A DNA stretch of 25,023 bases from a virus. A model generated the notes under the pieces. It was not told the origin of the DNA. It ran no database searches and saw only the letters and a list, made by a program, of their open reading frames with translations. Positions 1-5,804 of this stretch are shown piece after piece; the stretch's first letter is position 1, and the number at the start of each line of letters is the position of its first letter. The stretch spans positions 1 through 25,023 of the IMG/VR virus record IMGVR_UViG_3300032331_004459, one strand, 5' to 3'. The position numbers and the translations under genes were made by a program.

Positions 1-513
1 GACAATAACCCCATCAATCCAAGAATGGAAAATGCCAACCTAGGAAATATGCTTTGCAAGCACCGCCGATACAGCTTGGGCGATGAGAACAACATAAGCA
101 TCCAGCAAATATATCATGATGTGTTGGACATGTTGGATGGAAAAAAGAAAGATGTTGTTGCCCTTCCACTTTATCTTTATGACCATAGCGGTATTACCAT
201 GAATACCACTGGGTTTAGTTGTCCTTGGGATAGTGGATTGGTAGGATGCATATATGCTGATTATAATAAAATCCGCAGTTGGTATGGTGTGAAAAAGGTA
301 ACTAAAAACTTAATTGAAAAGGTAAAGGATATGTTTCGCAGCGAAGTGAAAGCGTATGACAATTATATTAGCGGGAATGTGTATAGTTACACAATATTAA
401 AAGATAATGAAGAGATGGATAGTTGCGGAGGTTATCCTTATGAGGATGCATTGAATGAAGCAAAAGCAATCGTGGACAACATGGCAAGCCATAAAAAGAT
501 GGTAACAGCATGA
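1..513 (+). CDS. Small conserved phage/plasmid-type protein, 5' end outside the window
   Basis: The frame is open from base 1. The residues before the first ATG (base 25) read DNNPINPR and run straight into ENANLGNMLCKHRRYSLGD. That segment resembles the conserved start region of a family of small phage and plasmid proteins, which usually reads like 'P..PR..DNLGTMVCFHRRY.LGD'. The ATG at 25 is therefore probably internal and the gene starts upstream of the window. Further along are the family-like motif WDSGLVGCIYADYNKIR, a stretch resembling 'YGVKKVTKNLIEKV', and 'EVKAYDNYISGNVYSY'. I recognise the family by pattern only and know no function for it. The stop overlaps the start of the next small ORF (ATGA), which suggests translational coupling. 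Confidence 0.75.
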   Translation, partial: DNNPINPRMENANLGNMLCKHRRYSLGDENNISIQQIYHDVLDMLDGKKKDVVALPLYLYDHSGITMNTTGFSCPWDSGLVGCIYADYNKIRSWYGVKKVTKNLIEKVKDMFRSEVKAYDNYISGNVYSYTILKDNEEMDSCGGYPYEDALNEAKAIVDNMASHKKMVTA

Positions 514-650
514 CATACGGCGAGTGGCATAAGATTATGCGGGAACAGATTGCAATGGAGAATCTGATGGAACTATTAGGTAAAATAGAAAAACTGGAGA
601 AGATGGAAAAGAGGTGGCATGATGTTGATGATGGAACTGATAGTGTTTGA
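510..650 (+). CDS. 46-residue hypothetical protein coupled to the upstream gene
   Basis: The start ATG at 510 overlaps the upstream stop as ATGA. The product begins MTYGEWHKIMREQIAMENLM and is followed by a charged, probably coiled-coil stretch (ELLGKIEKLEKMEKRW) and an acidic end (DVDDGTDSV). There is no separate Shine-Dalgarno site, so translation would depend on the upstream gene. No family is recognised. The case for it being real rests on the four-base overlap, the absence of any other gene here and the amphipathic composition. Confidence 0.5.
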   Translation: MTYGEWHKIMREQIAMENLMELLGKIEKLEKMEKRWHDVDDGTDSV

Positions 651-938
651 ATAATACTCTTATTGAAAAAATAAAAAAACTTGTCTAATAGACAAACCTG
701 GATGAAGGTCAAACCTTTCCATAACACGCATTCATAAGTCTTCCTTACTTGATATAAAATATGATGAAATGCAAGTGTCTGATTTTTAAAGACTTGCAAA
801 ATCGACATTACCGAAAAATAAGTCTTTGATAATGAAGCATTTGCAGATGTTGAAATTTAACATTCTGCAAATCATTAATTCGTAATGAGTTGCGTTTGGG
901 GATATATGGGGCGTTCATAACTCATTGAACATTAACAT
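651..938. other. Non-coding stretch with several inverted repeats
   Basis: No convincing gene is seen on either strand. The stretch holds four inverted repeats. TTGTCT/AGACAA near 680-695 is followed, read on the minus strand, by a long T-rich run, so it could be a leftward terminator. A bulged hairpin lies at 770-798 (TGCAAG..TCT paired with AGA..CTTGCA). A 13-pair hairpin with one bulge lies at 839-872 (ATTTGCAGA-TGTT / AACATTCTGCAAAT, loop GAAATTT). A wider pair AATGAGTT/AACTCATT lies at 884-926, just beyond the tRNA 3' end. Confidence 0.5.
839..872. other. Strong hairpin (13 pairs, one bulge)
   Basis: ATTTGCAGATGTT pairs with AACATTCTGCAAAT, with one unpaired base and a seven-base loop. 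It has no T-run on either side, so it is not a typical terminator. It lies about 65 bases beyond the 3' end of the minus-strand tRNA and could be a processing site or part of a small RNA. Confidence 0.45.
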
Positions 939-1009
939 TTGCCGGACATGGATTCGAACCATGAAAGGGTGATCCAAAGTCACCAGTGTTACCATTACAC
1001 CATCCGGCA
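939..1009 (-). tRNA. tRNA-Gln (anticodon UUG)
   Basis: Reading the minus strand gives a complete cloverleaf. The acceptor stem is TGCCGGA/TCCGGCA (7 pairs). The D arm contains GGTAA. The anticodon stem GGTGA/TCACC holds the loop CTTTGGA, with anticodon TTG at 975-977. The T arm is CATGG-TTCGAAT-CCATG, and the discriminator base is A. CCA is not encoded, so the host enzyme must add it. It decodes CAA, which fits the A-rich codon use of the surrounding genes. Confidence 0.95.
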
Positions 1010-1036
1010 TCAAATACCGCTGATAACGAATAATTT

Positions 1037-1050
1037 AATGGTACACCATT
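1037..1050. repeat. Near-palindrome AATGGT-AC-ACCATT
   Basis: Six-base arms separated by two bases, about 30 bases upstream of the minus-strand tRNA. It could be an operator or a small hairpin; nothing else supports a role. Confidence 0.35.
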
Positions 1051-1086
1051 CTATTTCTATTCTTTTCTTAATGATATGAAATTGTA

Positions 1087-1156
1087 ATGCTAGGGATTCC
1101 AGCTCGAAGCTTCGAGACTGGCTATTCAGCCACAGCTTATAGTGTCTGCCTAGCAT
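1087..1156 (+). ncRNA. Candidate compact structured RNA, not a normal tRNA
   Basis: The ends ATGCTAGG and CCTAGCAT pair over 8 bases and close a 70-base element. Inside, CCAG-CTCGA-AGCT-TCGAG-A-CTGG (1099-1121) forms a long hairpin with a single bulged A. TGGCT-ATTC-AGCCA (1119-1132) forms a second hairpin that shares bases with the first, so the two are mutually exclusive. The size and closing stem resemble a tRNA, but neither strand offers a T arm (TTCRANNC). It lies about 100 bases upstream of the next gene. Strand and function are not established. Confidence 0.35.
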
Positions 1157-1260
1157 GGCTCAAAGCTATCAGAATTTTTAAAGAATGTAAAGCAAGAAAA
1201 GTGAAATGATATTTCAGTAAACAAGATCGATTCTTTTTAAAAAAAGTGTATGGTGAAAAC

Positions 1261-1527
1261 ATGACAAAAGAAAAAGCACTAGAGATTGTGAAAACCGCAG
1301 AAGCTGAATATGACCAGGACAAAGAGAATCATTTTGGTTTGGCATATCATATACGCATGATTGTTAATTGGAGTTACTATTATAATCACACTTATGAGTG
1401 TAATGCTTGGCAAAGATTTCATGAAGGAATGTGGGCAGATGAAACATGTAGCAGTGATGAAATAGCAGATATTTTAACAAGAAAGATAAATGAAATGGAA
1501 AATCTTTTGTTCAAGTATGGCAGATAA
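1261..1527 (+). CDS. Small hypothetical protein (88 residues)
   Basis: The product begins MTKEKALEIVKTAEAEYDQD, continues through an aromatic-rich middle (VNWSYYYNHTYECNAWQRF) and ends with a helix (EIADILTRKINEMENLLFKY). An in-frame ATG at 1246 would add MYGEN. I prefer 1261 because its N-terminus is more typical and a weak GGTG lies just upstream, but neither start has a good ribosome site. No family is recognised. It sits between the tRNA/structured-RNA region and the DUF932 gene, on the same strand as the latter. Confidence 0.6.
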   Translation: MTKEKALEIVKTAEAEYDQDKENHFGLAYHIRMIVNWSYYYNHTYECNAWQRFHEGMWADETCSSDEIADILTRKINEMENLLFKYGR

Positions 1528-1621
1528 AGCTGATAATTTATGCAAAATAAAGCTGGACAATCCTTGTAAAATCTGCTCATATCAATCCATGAAGATTGGA
1601 ATAGGCAACTGGACGCTAGTG

Positions 1622-1655
1622 GTTTCCTCTAGGAAACTTGGTGGACATTGTTTCC
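1622..1655 (+). promoter_or_regulatory. Two mutually exclusive hairpins in the leader of the DUF932 gene
   Basis: GGAAAC (1632-1637) can pair with GTTTCC upstream (1622-1627, loop TCTA) or with GTTTCC downstream (1650-1655). The two structures cannot form together. The second lies about ten bases before the ribosome site at 1666-1671. This geometry would suit a translational switch, but no ligand or regulator is indicated. Confidence 0.3.
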
Positions 1656-1665
1656 AAAATTCAAG

Positions 1666-1671
1666 AAGGAG
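1666..1671 (+). promoter_or_regulatory. Shine-Dalgarno site AAGGAG fixing the DUF932 start
   Basis: AAGGAG lies six bases before the ATG at 1678. An in-frame ATG at 1648 has no such site and would place AAGGAG inside the coding region, so 1678 is the likely start. Confidence 0.8.
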
Positions 1672-1677
1672 ATAGTT

Positions 1678-2670
1678 ATGGCACATGACCTGTATATACG
1701 AAAAGACGGAACCGCCAGCATGATCAGTGGCAAGGGCATCACCCCTTGGCATCGATTGGGCAAGGTGGTTGAAGGTGCAGTGACAGCACTGCAGGCGTTG
1801 GTGGATGGTGGTCTCGACTTTGTGGTCGAGAAAATGCCCGTGTTTGCACGGGTTGGCGAGCAGATGGTGCGGGTACCTGATGCTTACAGCACGGTGCGGA
1901 CTGACACTGGTGAACCGCTTGGCATTGTGGGTGAACGGTACAGCATATTGCAGAACCGCCATGCCCTTGACTTCTTTGACAAGCTGGTCGAAGAGGGTGA
2001 GGCAACCTACGAAACAGCAGGAGTGCTGGGTCGGGGTGAGCGGGTATGGTTGCTGGCCCGATTGGATGAACTGGGGTACACCATTGGTCAAGGTGACAAG
2101 ATTGAAACCTACCTTGGTTTGTTTAACAGCCACAATGGTAAAAGCCACCTGCAGGTCAAGAGCATAAACACTCGTGTGGTATGCGCCAACACTTGGGCGG
2201 CGGCCATGGGTGAAACTGGCAAGCGGGATCACAAGATTCGTCACAGCGGAAACGTTGAGGGCAAACTGGATGCCGTTGCTGAAGTGATCAGTGAAGCGCG
2301 TTTGAATCAGCAGGTGCTGAAACGCATCTTTGATCGCATGCTTCTTACCAAAATGAGTGAGAAGCAGGGCGTGGAGTATTTTGAGCGGGTGCTCAATATC
2401 CACGAGATCAAGTCGGATGATCGTTCCACAAGGAGCATCAACGAACTGGATACTCTTCGTGGTCTGAGCATTCATGGTCGGGGAGTAGATAGTGCCATTC
2501 GGGGCACACTCTGGGCAAACTATAATGCCGTGACAGAGTATACCACTCATCATCGCACCATCAAAGGTGAGAAGGATGATCCTACCCTGCGCCTGACCAG
2601 CATCCTTGAAGGTCGGGATGCTGAACTGAATAGGCGGGCAATGGAGTTTGGGGAGATGCTACTGAACTAA
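1678..2670 (+). CDS. DUF932 / phage-plasmid primase-like (TIGR03299-type) protein
   Basis: At 330 residues it matches the usual length of the DUF932 (TIGR03299, 'phage/plasmid-like protein') family. Recognisable segments are the N-terminal MAHDLYIRKDGTASM with GITPWHRLG, the mid-region YSILQNRHALDFFD, and the diagnostic SINTRVVCANTW. A helical C-terminal half follows, ending RRAMEFGEMLLN. The family is common on plasmids and phages and is not firmly assigned a function. The start is set by a strong AAGGAG, and a strong terminator follows the stop. By eye its base composition is clearly richer in G and C than its neighbours, with many GGT, CGG and CTG codons, suggesting it was acquired separately. 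Confidence 0.85.
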   Translation: MAHDLYIRKDGTASMISGKGITPWHRLGKVVEGAVTALQALVDGGLDFVVEKMPVFARVGEQMVRVPDAYSTVRTDTGEPLGIVGERYSILQNRHALDFFDKLVEEGEATYETAGVLGRGERVWLLARLDELGYTIGQGDKIETYLGLFNSHNGKSHLQVKSINTRVVCANTWAAAMGETGKRDHKIRHSGNVEGKLDAVAEVISEARLNQQVLKRIFDRMLLTKMSEKQGVEYFERVLNIHEIKSDDRSTRSINELDTLRGLSIHGRGVDSAIRGTLWANYNAVTEYTTHHRTIKGEKDDPTLRLTSILEGRDAELNRRAMEFGEMLLN

Positions 2671-2692
2671 AAGGGTTCAGGAAAGGTTCAGG

Positions 2693-2729
2693 AAGGGGCG
2701 GGGACTAATCATCCCCGCCCTTTTCTTTT
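2693..2729 (+). terminator. Strong intrinsic terminator after the DUF932 gene
   Basis: GGGCGGGGA (2696-2704) pairs with TCCCCGCCC (2712-2720) around the loop CTAATCA, followed by TTTTCTTTT. It lies about 20 bases past the stop codon. Confidence 0.93.
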
Positions 2730-2940
2730 ATTATATAAAGTCTTTTACATTATGGGGTCGTTAATAATAAATGGGGTCGTTATATAAAAGGATGGCACTT
2801 CTATAAAGGGTGGTTGTTTTATATTAGGGGGTCTGTTTTGCAGGGGGTGGCATTAGAATCGCTAATGGGCAAGAACCGATTTTTTTTAAAACCCGGGGCG
2901 CATGCCCACAATTTTTTAAAATTTTTTTTTATAATTTTTT
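2730..2940. other. Non-coding stretch between convergent operons, with direct repeats and G- and T-tracts
   Basis: No gene is seen. ATGGGGTCGTTA occurs twice (2752-2763 and 2771-2782). Five short G-runs follow on the plus strand between about 2754 and 2850. GGGC-GCAT-GCCC near 2897-2908, followed by a T-run, could be a weak second rightward terminator. The last 40 bases before the end of the leftward operon are almost pure T/A. Confidence 0.5.
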
Positions 2941-3126
2941 TTATATTTTTCTTATAATTTTTACACAATATCCAGAATAATCACTTTGCAAGCTTGTTAC
3001 TTCTCCTATCTGAGTCGGCCCCTTAACATCCCTTAACCATGATACTGTAGGGTATTCTACTTTATCTCCTATGTTCACAGACAGATCAGTTTCATATGTA
3101 TATTGTCCATTTACTACTACTTTCAT
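2941..3126 (-). CDS. Small beta-rich hypothetical protein (61 residues)
   Basis: The product begins MKVVVNGQYTYETDLSVNIG and includes GDKVEYPT and a C-terminal YSGYCVKIIRKI. The alternating hydrophobic pattern suggests a small beta-barrel of SH3/KOW type, but I cannot assign a family. It has one of the best ribosome sites in the window (AAGGAG, 3131-3136, about four bases before the ATG). It is the last gene of the leftward operon and is probably translated independently of the endonuclease genes before it. Confidence 0.75.
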   Translation of the reverse strand: MKVVVNGQYTYETDLSVNIGDKVEYPTVSWLRDVKGPTQIGEVTSLQSDYSGYCVKIIRKI

Positions 3127-3162
3127 ATATCTCCTTTTTGTTTGTTTATTTTTACAAAATAT

Positions 3163-3747
3163 TTAAAACAATTCCAGTTGCACAAGTTCTTTATTATTTT
3201 GTAAAATCTCTGGAAAGTTAAGAGGCGGGAGAAAGCCTGTCTCCTTCATTTCCTTTTCATATAATTTTATCATCCCTCTATCCCTGGCAACCGCCGCTTC
3301 TTTCACATCCCCGTAAAGTCCAAAACTATATTTCTTTCCGCATTTGCCTACCAAAGCTTCAAATTTTTTCCTATCTTTTCTAAAACAAACTCCCATGTAT
3401 TTTGAAGATCCTTTTGTGCTTTTCTTTTTTTTTGCAGAATTTTGTTGATTGCTAAGAATTTGCAAATTTTCTATTCTGTCATTTGTTTTGTCTCCATCAA
3501 TATGATCAATACACATTTTTGCAGATGGCATTTTTAGGTACTTGCCCCACCATATGACATTGCTTCTTTTCATGCTGTAATCTTTTCCATTCGCCCATTT
3601 ACTAATGCGTACATAACCAAGCTTATGAAGTACTCCCATACTCTTGCCTGTTTTTCTAGAGTATACAATTCCGTTTTCCGTATCTACCCGCCACTCCTTT
3701 AGCATCTCATCCCTGCTTCCCCATGCTTTTTCTATACTTCTTTTCAT
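3163..3747 (-). CDS. HNH endonuclease with AP2 domain
   Basis: This is a 194-residue protein. A central HNH core reads CIDHIDGDKTNDRIENLQ (about residues 79-96), with the Asp-His pair D81-H82 and the conserved Asn/Arg. An AP2/ERF-like DNA-binding domain follows (about 117-178), with SKYMGVCFRKDRKKFEA, KYSFGLYGDVKEAA and the typical closing LNFP. The protein would nick or cut a specific DNA site and promote its own spread as a free-standing homing-type endonuclease. It lies next to a second gene of the same architecture. The start has no Shine-Dalgarno site but has ATAAAATA six bases upstream. Confidence 0.9.
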   Translation of the reverse strand: MKRSIEKAWGSRDEMLKEWRVDTENGIVYSRKTGKSMGVLHKLGYVRISKWANGKDYSMKRSNVIWWGKYLKMPSAKMCIDHIDGDKTNDRIENLQILSNQQNSAKKKKSTKGSSKYMGVCFRKDRKKFEALVGKCGKKYSFGLYGDVKEAAVARDRGMIKLYEKEMKETGFLPPLNFPEILQNNKELVQLELF

Positions 3748-3777
3748 AATTGTTATTTTATATATTTTTACAAAATA

Positions 3778-4353
3778 TTATACCAATTCCAAGTTTAATA
3801 ACAGTTGCACCATATTATTGTTAATATCATTTGGAAAGTTAAGATGTTGGCGACTATATTCTCCCCATAATTCAAAAGCTGCCTTGTCATATGCACGGGC
3901 TGCCTGTTCCTCCGTGTCATAATAACCGAAACTCAGATGTTTTCCTTTGTGTTGAAGACTGGCCCTCCATTTTTTGCTTTTTTTATGCGCATAATAACAA
4001 ACTCCTTTGTATATGCTGCTAGTTCCATTTTTCTTAGGCATGTTTACTTGTTGCAGGATGTGGTCACTGGGTTGCAGATTAACATCCCGGTTATCATTTT
4101 TAACGTGATTAACATGATCTATCTCTTCAGGCAACCAACCGTATTTCATGTAAAAAATAATGTCATGAATATAATAAGGTTTATACTTTCCATTCGTACC
4201 ATCTTTAATTCCTACTCTTAGATAACCGTCTTTGTTAGGCTTGTTTAATATAGCCCTTCCGGTTTTTTTACAATATAATATGCCATTACTGAAATCTGGT
4301 TTAAACAAATTTTTCAAATCATCCACACTGAATCTTCGCTGCAATACTTTCAT
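3778..4353 (-). CDS. HNH endonuclease with AP2 domain (second copy)
   Basis: This is a 191-residue protein. The N-terminal part includes FKPDFSNGILYCKKTGRA and GYLRVGI, typical of the region before HNH_3 cores. The HNH core is EIDHVNHVKNDNRDVNLQ (about residues 77-94). The AP2 domain (about 113-173) contains SIYKGVCYYAHKKSKKWRAS, LSFGYYDTEEQAARAYD and QHLNFPND. It is too divergent from the 3163-3747 protein to be a recent duplicate. It is probably a homing-type endonuclease inserted between operon genes. Confidence 0.9.
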   Translation of the reverse strand: MKVLQRRFSVDDLKNLFKPDFSNGILYCKKTGRAILNKPNKDGYLRVGIKDGTNGKYKPYYIHDIIFYMKYGWLPEEIDHVNHVKNDNRDVNLQPSDHILQQVNMPKKNGTSSIYKGVCYYAHKKSKKWRASLQHKGKHLSFGYYDTEEQAARAYDKAAFELWGEYSRQHLNFPNDINNNMVQLLLNLELV

Positions 4354-4377
4354 AATCCATATATTATATTAAACGGT

Positions 4378-4398
4378 TGCTTATTCAATAAGCTTTTT
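4378..4398 (+). terminator. Possible weak rightward terminator
   Basis: GCTTA-TTCAA-TAAGC followed by TTTTT on the plus strand, at the end of a leftward gene. It could block antisense transcription. The stem is short and AT-rich. Confidence 0.25.
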
Positions 4399-4708
4399 AA
4401 TTATGGTTAAAACATTCGTATAACACACCAGGACGCGTCAGGCATGGCACAAGGGCTATTCTTACCTTTTCTGCATCCTCCACCTTGTATATGCCAACAT
4501 AAAGCTCGTCAGGAAGGCTGTGTTGATATTCGCCTTCCAGTTTTATCATTTTTTGCAATATAATATAATGCTGTATGTTTTGTTCCTTTGTTTTAGGTTG
4601 GATTGGTTGATCAAATTGCAGCAGCAGCTCTTCTAGGCTGTTTGGACCGTTTTTTACTTTATTATCCTGAAAATATTTTGTAAAAAATGAAACAAGTTTA
4701 TGTAACAT
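4397..4708 (-). CDS. Hypothetical protein (103 residues)
   Basis: The product begins MLHKLVSFFTKYFQDNKVKN. Helical residues (SLEELLLQFDQ, NIQHYIILQKMIKLEGEY) are followed by a C-terminal beta-like part (ELYVGIYKVEDAEKVRIALV, GVLYECFNHN). A longer reading would have to start at a TTG at 4756. I take the ATG at 4708 because the upstream stretch codes in another frame for a membrane peptide. GGAG lies only one base before the ATG. No family is recognised. Confidence 0.6.
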   Translation of the reverse strand: MLHKLVSFFTKYFQDNKVKNGPNSLEELLLQFDQPIQPKTKEQNIQHYIILQKMIKLEGEYQHSLPDELYVGIYKVEDAEKVRIALVPCLTRPGVLYECFNHN

Positions 4709-4800
4709 ACTCCGGCAATAAAGCCAATAATAATTAGTGTTAATCCAATGCTGCAATCATTCACAAAAGCTTTAAAGGCAATGTAAAACCATTTTTTCAT
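4654..4800 (-). CDS. Small single-span membrane protein (48 residues)
   Basis: ATG at 4800 opens a frame that begins MKKWFYIAFKAFVNDCSIG, has one clear hydrophobic helix (GLTLIIIGFIAGVCYI) and ends in a basic tail (FRIIK). It overlaps the next gene by 55 bases in a different frame. It fills an otherwise empty gap between two genes of the leftward operon. There is no Shine-Dalgarno site; the sequence before the ATG is TTTTAATATAAT. Small inner-membrane proteins of this kind are common in phages, but the function is unknown. Confidence 0.5.
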   Translation of the reverse strand: MKKWFYIAFKAFVNDCSIGLTLIIIGFIAGVCYINLFHFLQNIFRIIK

Positions 4801-4801
4801 A

Positions 4802-5287
4802 TTATATTAAAATCATTTGGCTCAATGGCACAATATAATTAATTGGATGATGACCGTCTCCGTATTTTTTCTGCACTTTCTTTTTGTCAAAATCCTTCCG
4901 GGTTATCTCTCCCAACACTTCTACCCTGTTAGGTTTTTTCATATCTACCCGGCAAAGCACATATAAAAGGGGCGGTTTGCGTTTGTTATATTCTTTCAAA
5001 GGTATTTTCAGTTCAGGCTGGCCCGGTCCAAAATAGGTTAAGGTTTTCACTTCAATATTTTTAAAATCTTCTCCACCATCCCGAACAGGATATATAACTG
5101 TGTTCACTTTTAATCCTTTAAGTTTTGCATAGGCCACTTCGCCAAACAGTCCCACGGTGTGCGGTTCATATTCATCTCCGGAATGAAAACGGCGAGCATT
5201 GCGAAAGCTTTTGTCTTTGCTGTCATGCCGTTTTTTAGCATGCAGTTTCACTGCACTTACCAGTTTGTCAGAAAGCTCAATTACCAT
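4802..5287 (-). CDS. Putative PD-(D/E)XK-type nuclease
   Basis: This is a 161-residue protein. The pattern GLFGEVAYAKLKGLKV (E50), then RDGGEDFKNIEVKT (D70/D74, E79 and K81), then a beta-strand-rich C-terminal half (PLLYVLCRVDM, VEVLGEITRKDF) matches the layout of small PD-(D/E)XK fold proteins: a helix with a Glu, then D, then ExK. The likely activity is metal-dependent DNA cleavage. The target is unknown, and homology to a restriction, repair or packaging nuclease cannot be settled here. The start overlaps the end of the upstream cytidylyltransferase gene by 11 bases, so the two are probably co-translated. Confidence 0.6.
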   Translation of the reverse strand: MVIELSDKLVSAVKLHAKKRHDSKDKSFRNARRFHSGDEYEPHTVGLFGEVAYAKLKGLKVNTVIYPVRDGGEDFKNIEVKTLTYFGPGQPELKIPLKEYNKRKPPLLYVLCRVDMKKPNRVEVLGEITRKDFDKKKVQKKYGDGHHPINYIVPLSQMILI

Positions 5288-5765
5288 CGTTGTGTTTGTT
5301 TACCAGTTCCGGCGAATATTGAGGTATGATTATGTTGCTTTCGCCTTTTTTACTTTCCAATGAGGATACTCTTTTTCTCAGATCGCTGCTGCTATAATCA
5401 TGTCGTCGTTTGTGATAATAAAGCTCAATGCCATTTTGCATGCAATATTGTTTGCCAGTAAAGTCCCGATCCCGATATTCCTCGCTAAGAAATCGAATGT
5501 TTATTTTCTGTGTCATGAGCATTTGCAGCAGATCATATTCAGTATCATATACCAATATCTCATCCACATATTTGCAAGCTTGCAGTTGCACATACCTTTC
5601 ATAAATGCTTTGCACCGGTTTATTTTTTATTCCAGGCCGATCAATGGTGGGATCCACTTGCAGTGCAGATATGAGATGATCGCACATTTGTTTTTCCATT
5701 TTCAGCATGGTCACATGACCTGCATGCAAAAGATCAAAGCTGCTGCAATTAAAACCAATCTTCAC
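5277..5765 (-). CDS. Cytidylyltransferase-like nucleotidyltransferase (TagD-like)
   Basis: This is a 162-residue protein of the HxGH nucleotidyltransferase superfamily. The nucleotide-binding motif HAGH is at residues 14-17 in FNCSSFDLLHAGHVTMLK. The TagD-like segment KPVQSIYERYVQLQACKYVD with EILVYDTEYDLLQ follows, and the second signature is SSSDLRKRV. Family members join CTP to a phosphorylated small molecule such as glycerol-3-phosphate; the substrate here is unknown. In a phage it could modify a surface polymer or a nucleotide pool. ATAAAATA lies 11 bases before the ATG, and there is no clear Shine-Dalgarno site. Confidence 0.8.
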   Translation of the reverse strand: MKIGFNCSSFDLLHAGHVTMLKMEKQMCDHLISALQVDPTIDRPGIKNKPVQSIYERYVQLQACKYVDEILVYDTEYDLLQMLMTQKINIRFLSEEYRDRDFTGKQYCMQNGIELYYHKRRHDYSSSDLRKRVSSLESKKGESNIIIPQYSPELVNKHNDGN

Positions 5766-5804
5766 AGTTTTATTTTATAGATAAAAACGTTTTTACAATA
5801 TCTT

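Noticed and set aside
368-808. Minus-strand ORF over the end of the first gene and the hairpin region
   Set aside because: It is largely antisense to recognised coding sequence and its translation is Leu/Phe/Ser/Cys-rich, typical of a shadow frame.
1087-1156. Second tRNA gene
   Set aside because: The closing stem and length suggest a tRNA, but no T arm or proper seven-base anticodon loop can be drawn on either strand. It is kept only as a structured element.
1490-1675. Plus-strand ORF of 61 codons between the 1261 gene and DUF932
   Set aside because: It overlaps the end of the 1261 gene, has no ribosome site, covers the hairpin leader and Shine-Dalgarno site of the next gene, and has a random-looking translation.
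1582-2553. Long minus-strand ORF opposite the DUF932 gene
   Set aside because: It lies antisense to a well-recognised gene in a GC-rich stretch where stops are rare. Its translation (His/Cys/Thr-rich) fits no family, and it lacks a ribosome site.
2754-2850. G-quadruplex
   Set aside because: The G-runs are separated by 11 to over 20 bases, too far apart for a stable quadruplex.
3163-4353. Group I intron around the two HNH genes
   Set aside because: Neither gene interrupts a recognisable host gene, and no split coding sequence flanks them. They look like free-standing endonucleases.
4709-4756. TTG start giving a 119-residue form of the 4397 gene
   Set aside because: The extra residues (Trp/Tyr/Cys-rich) are out-of-frame readings of the membrane helix coded by 4654-4800, and there is an ATG at 4708.
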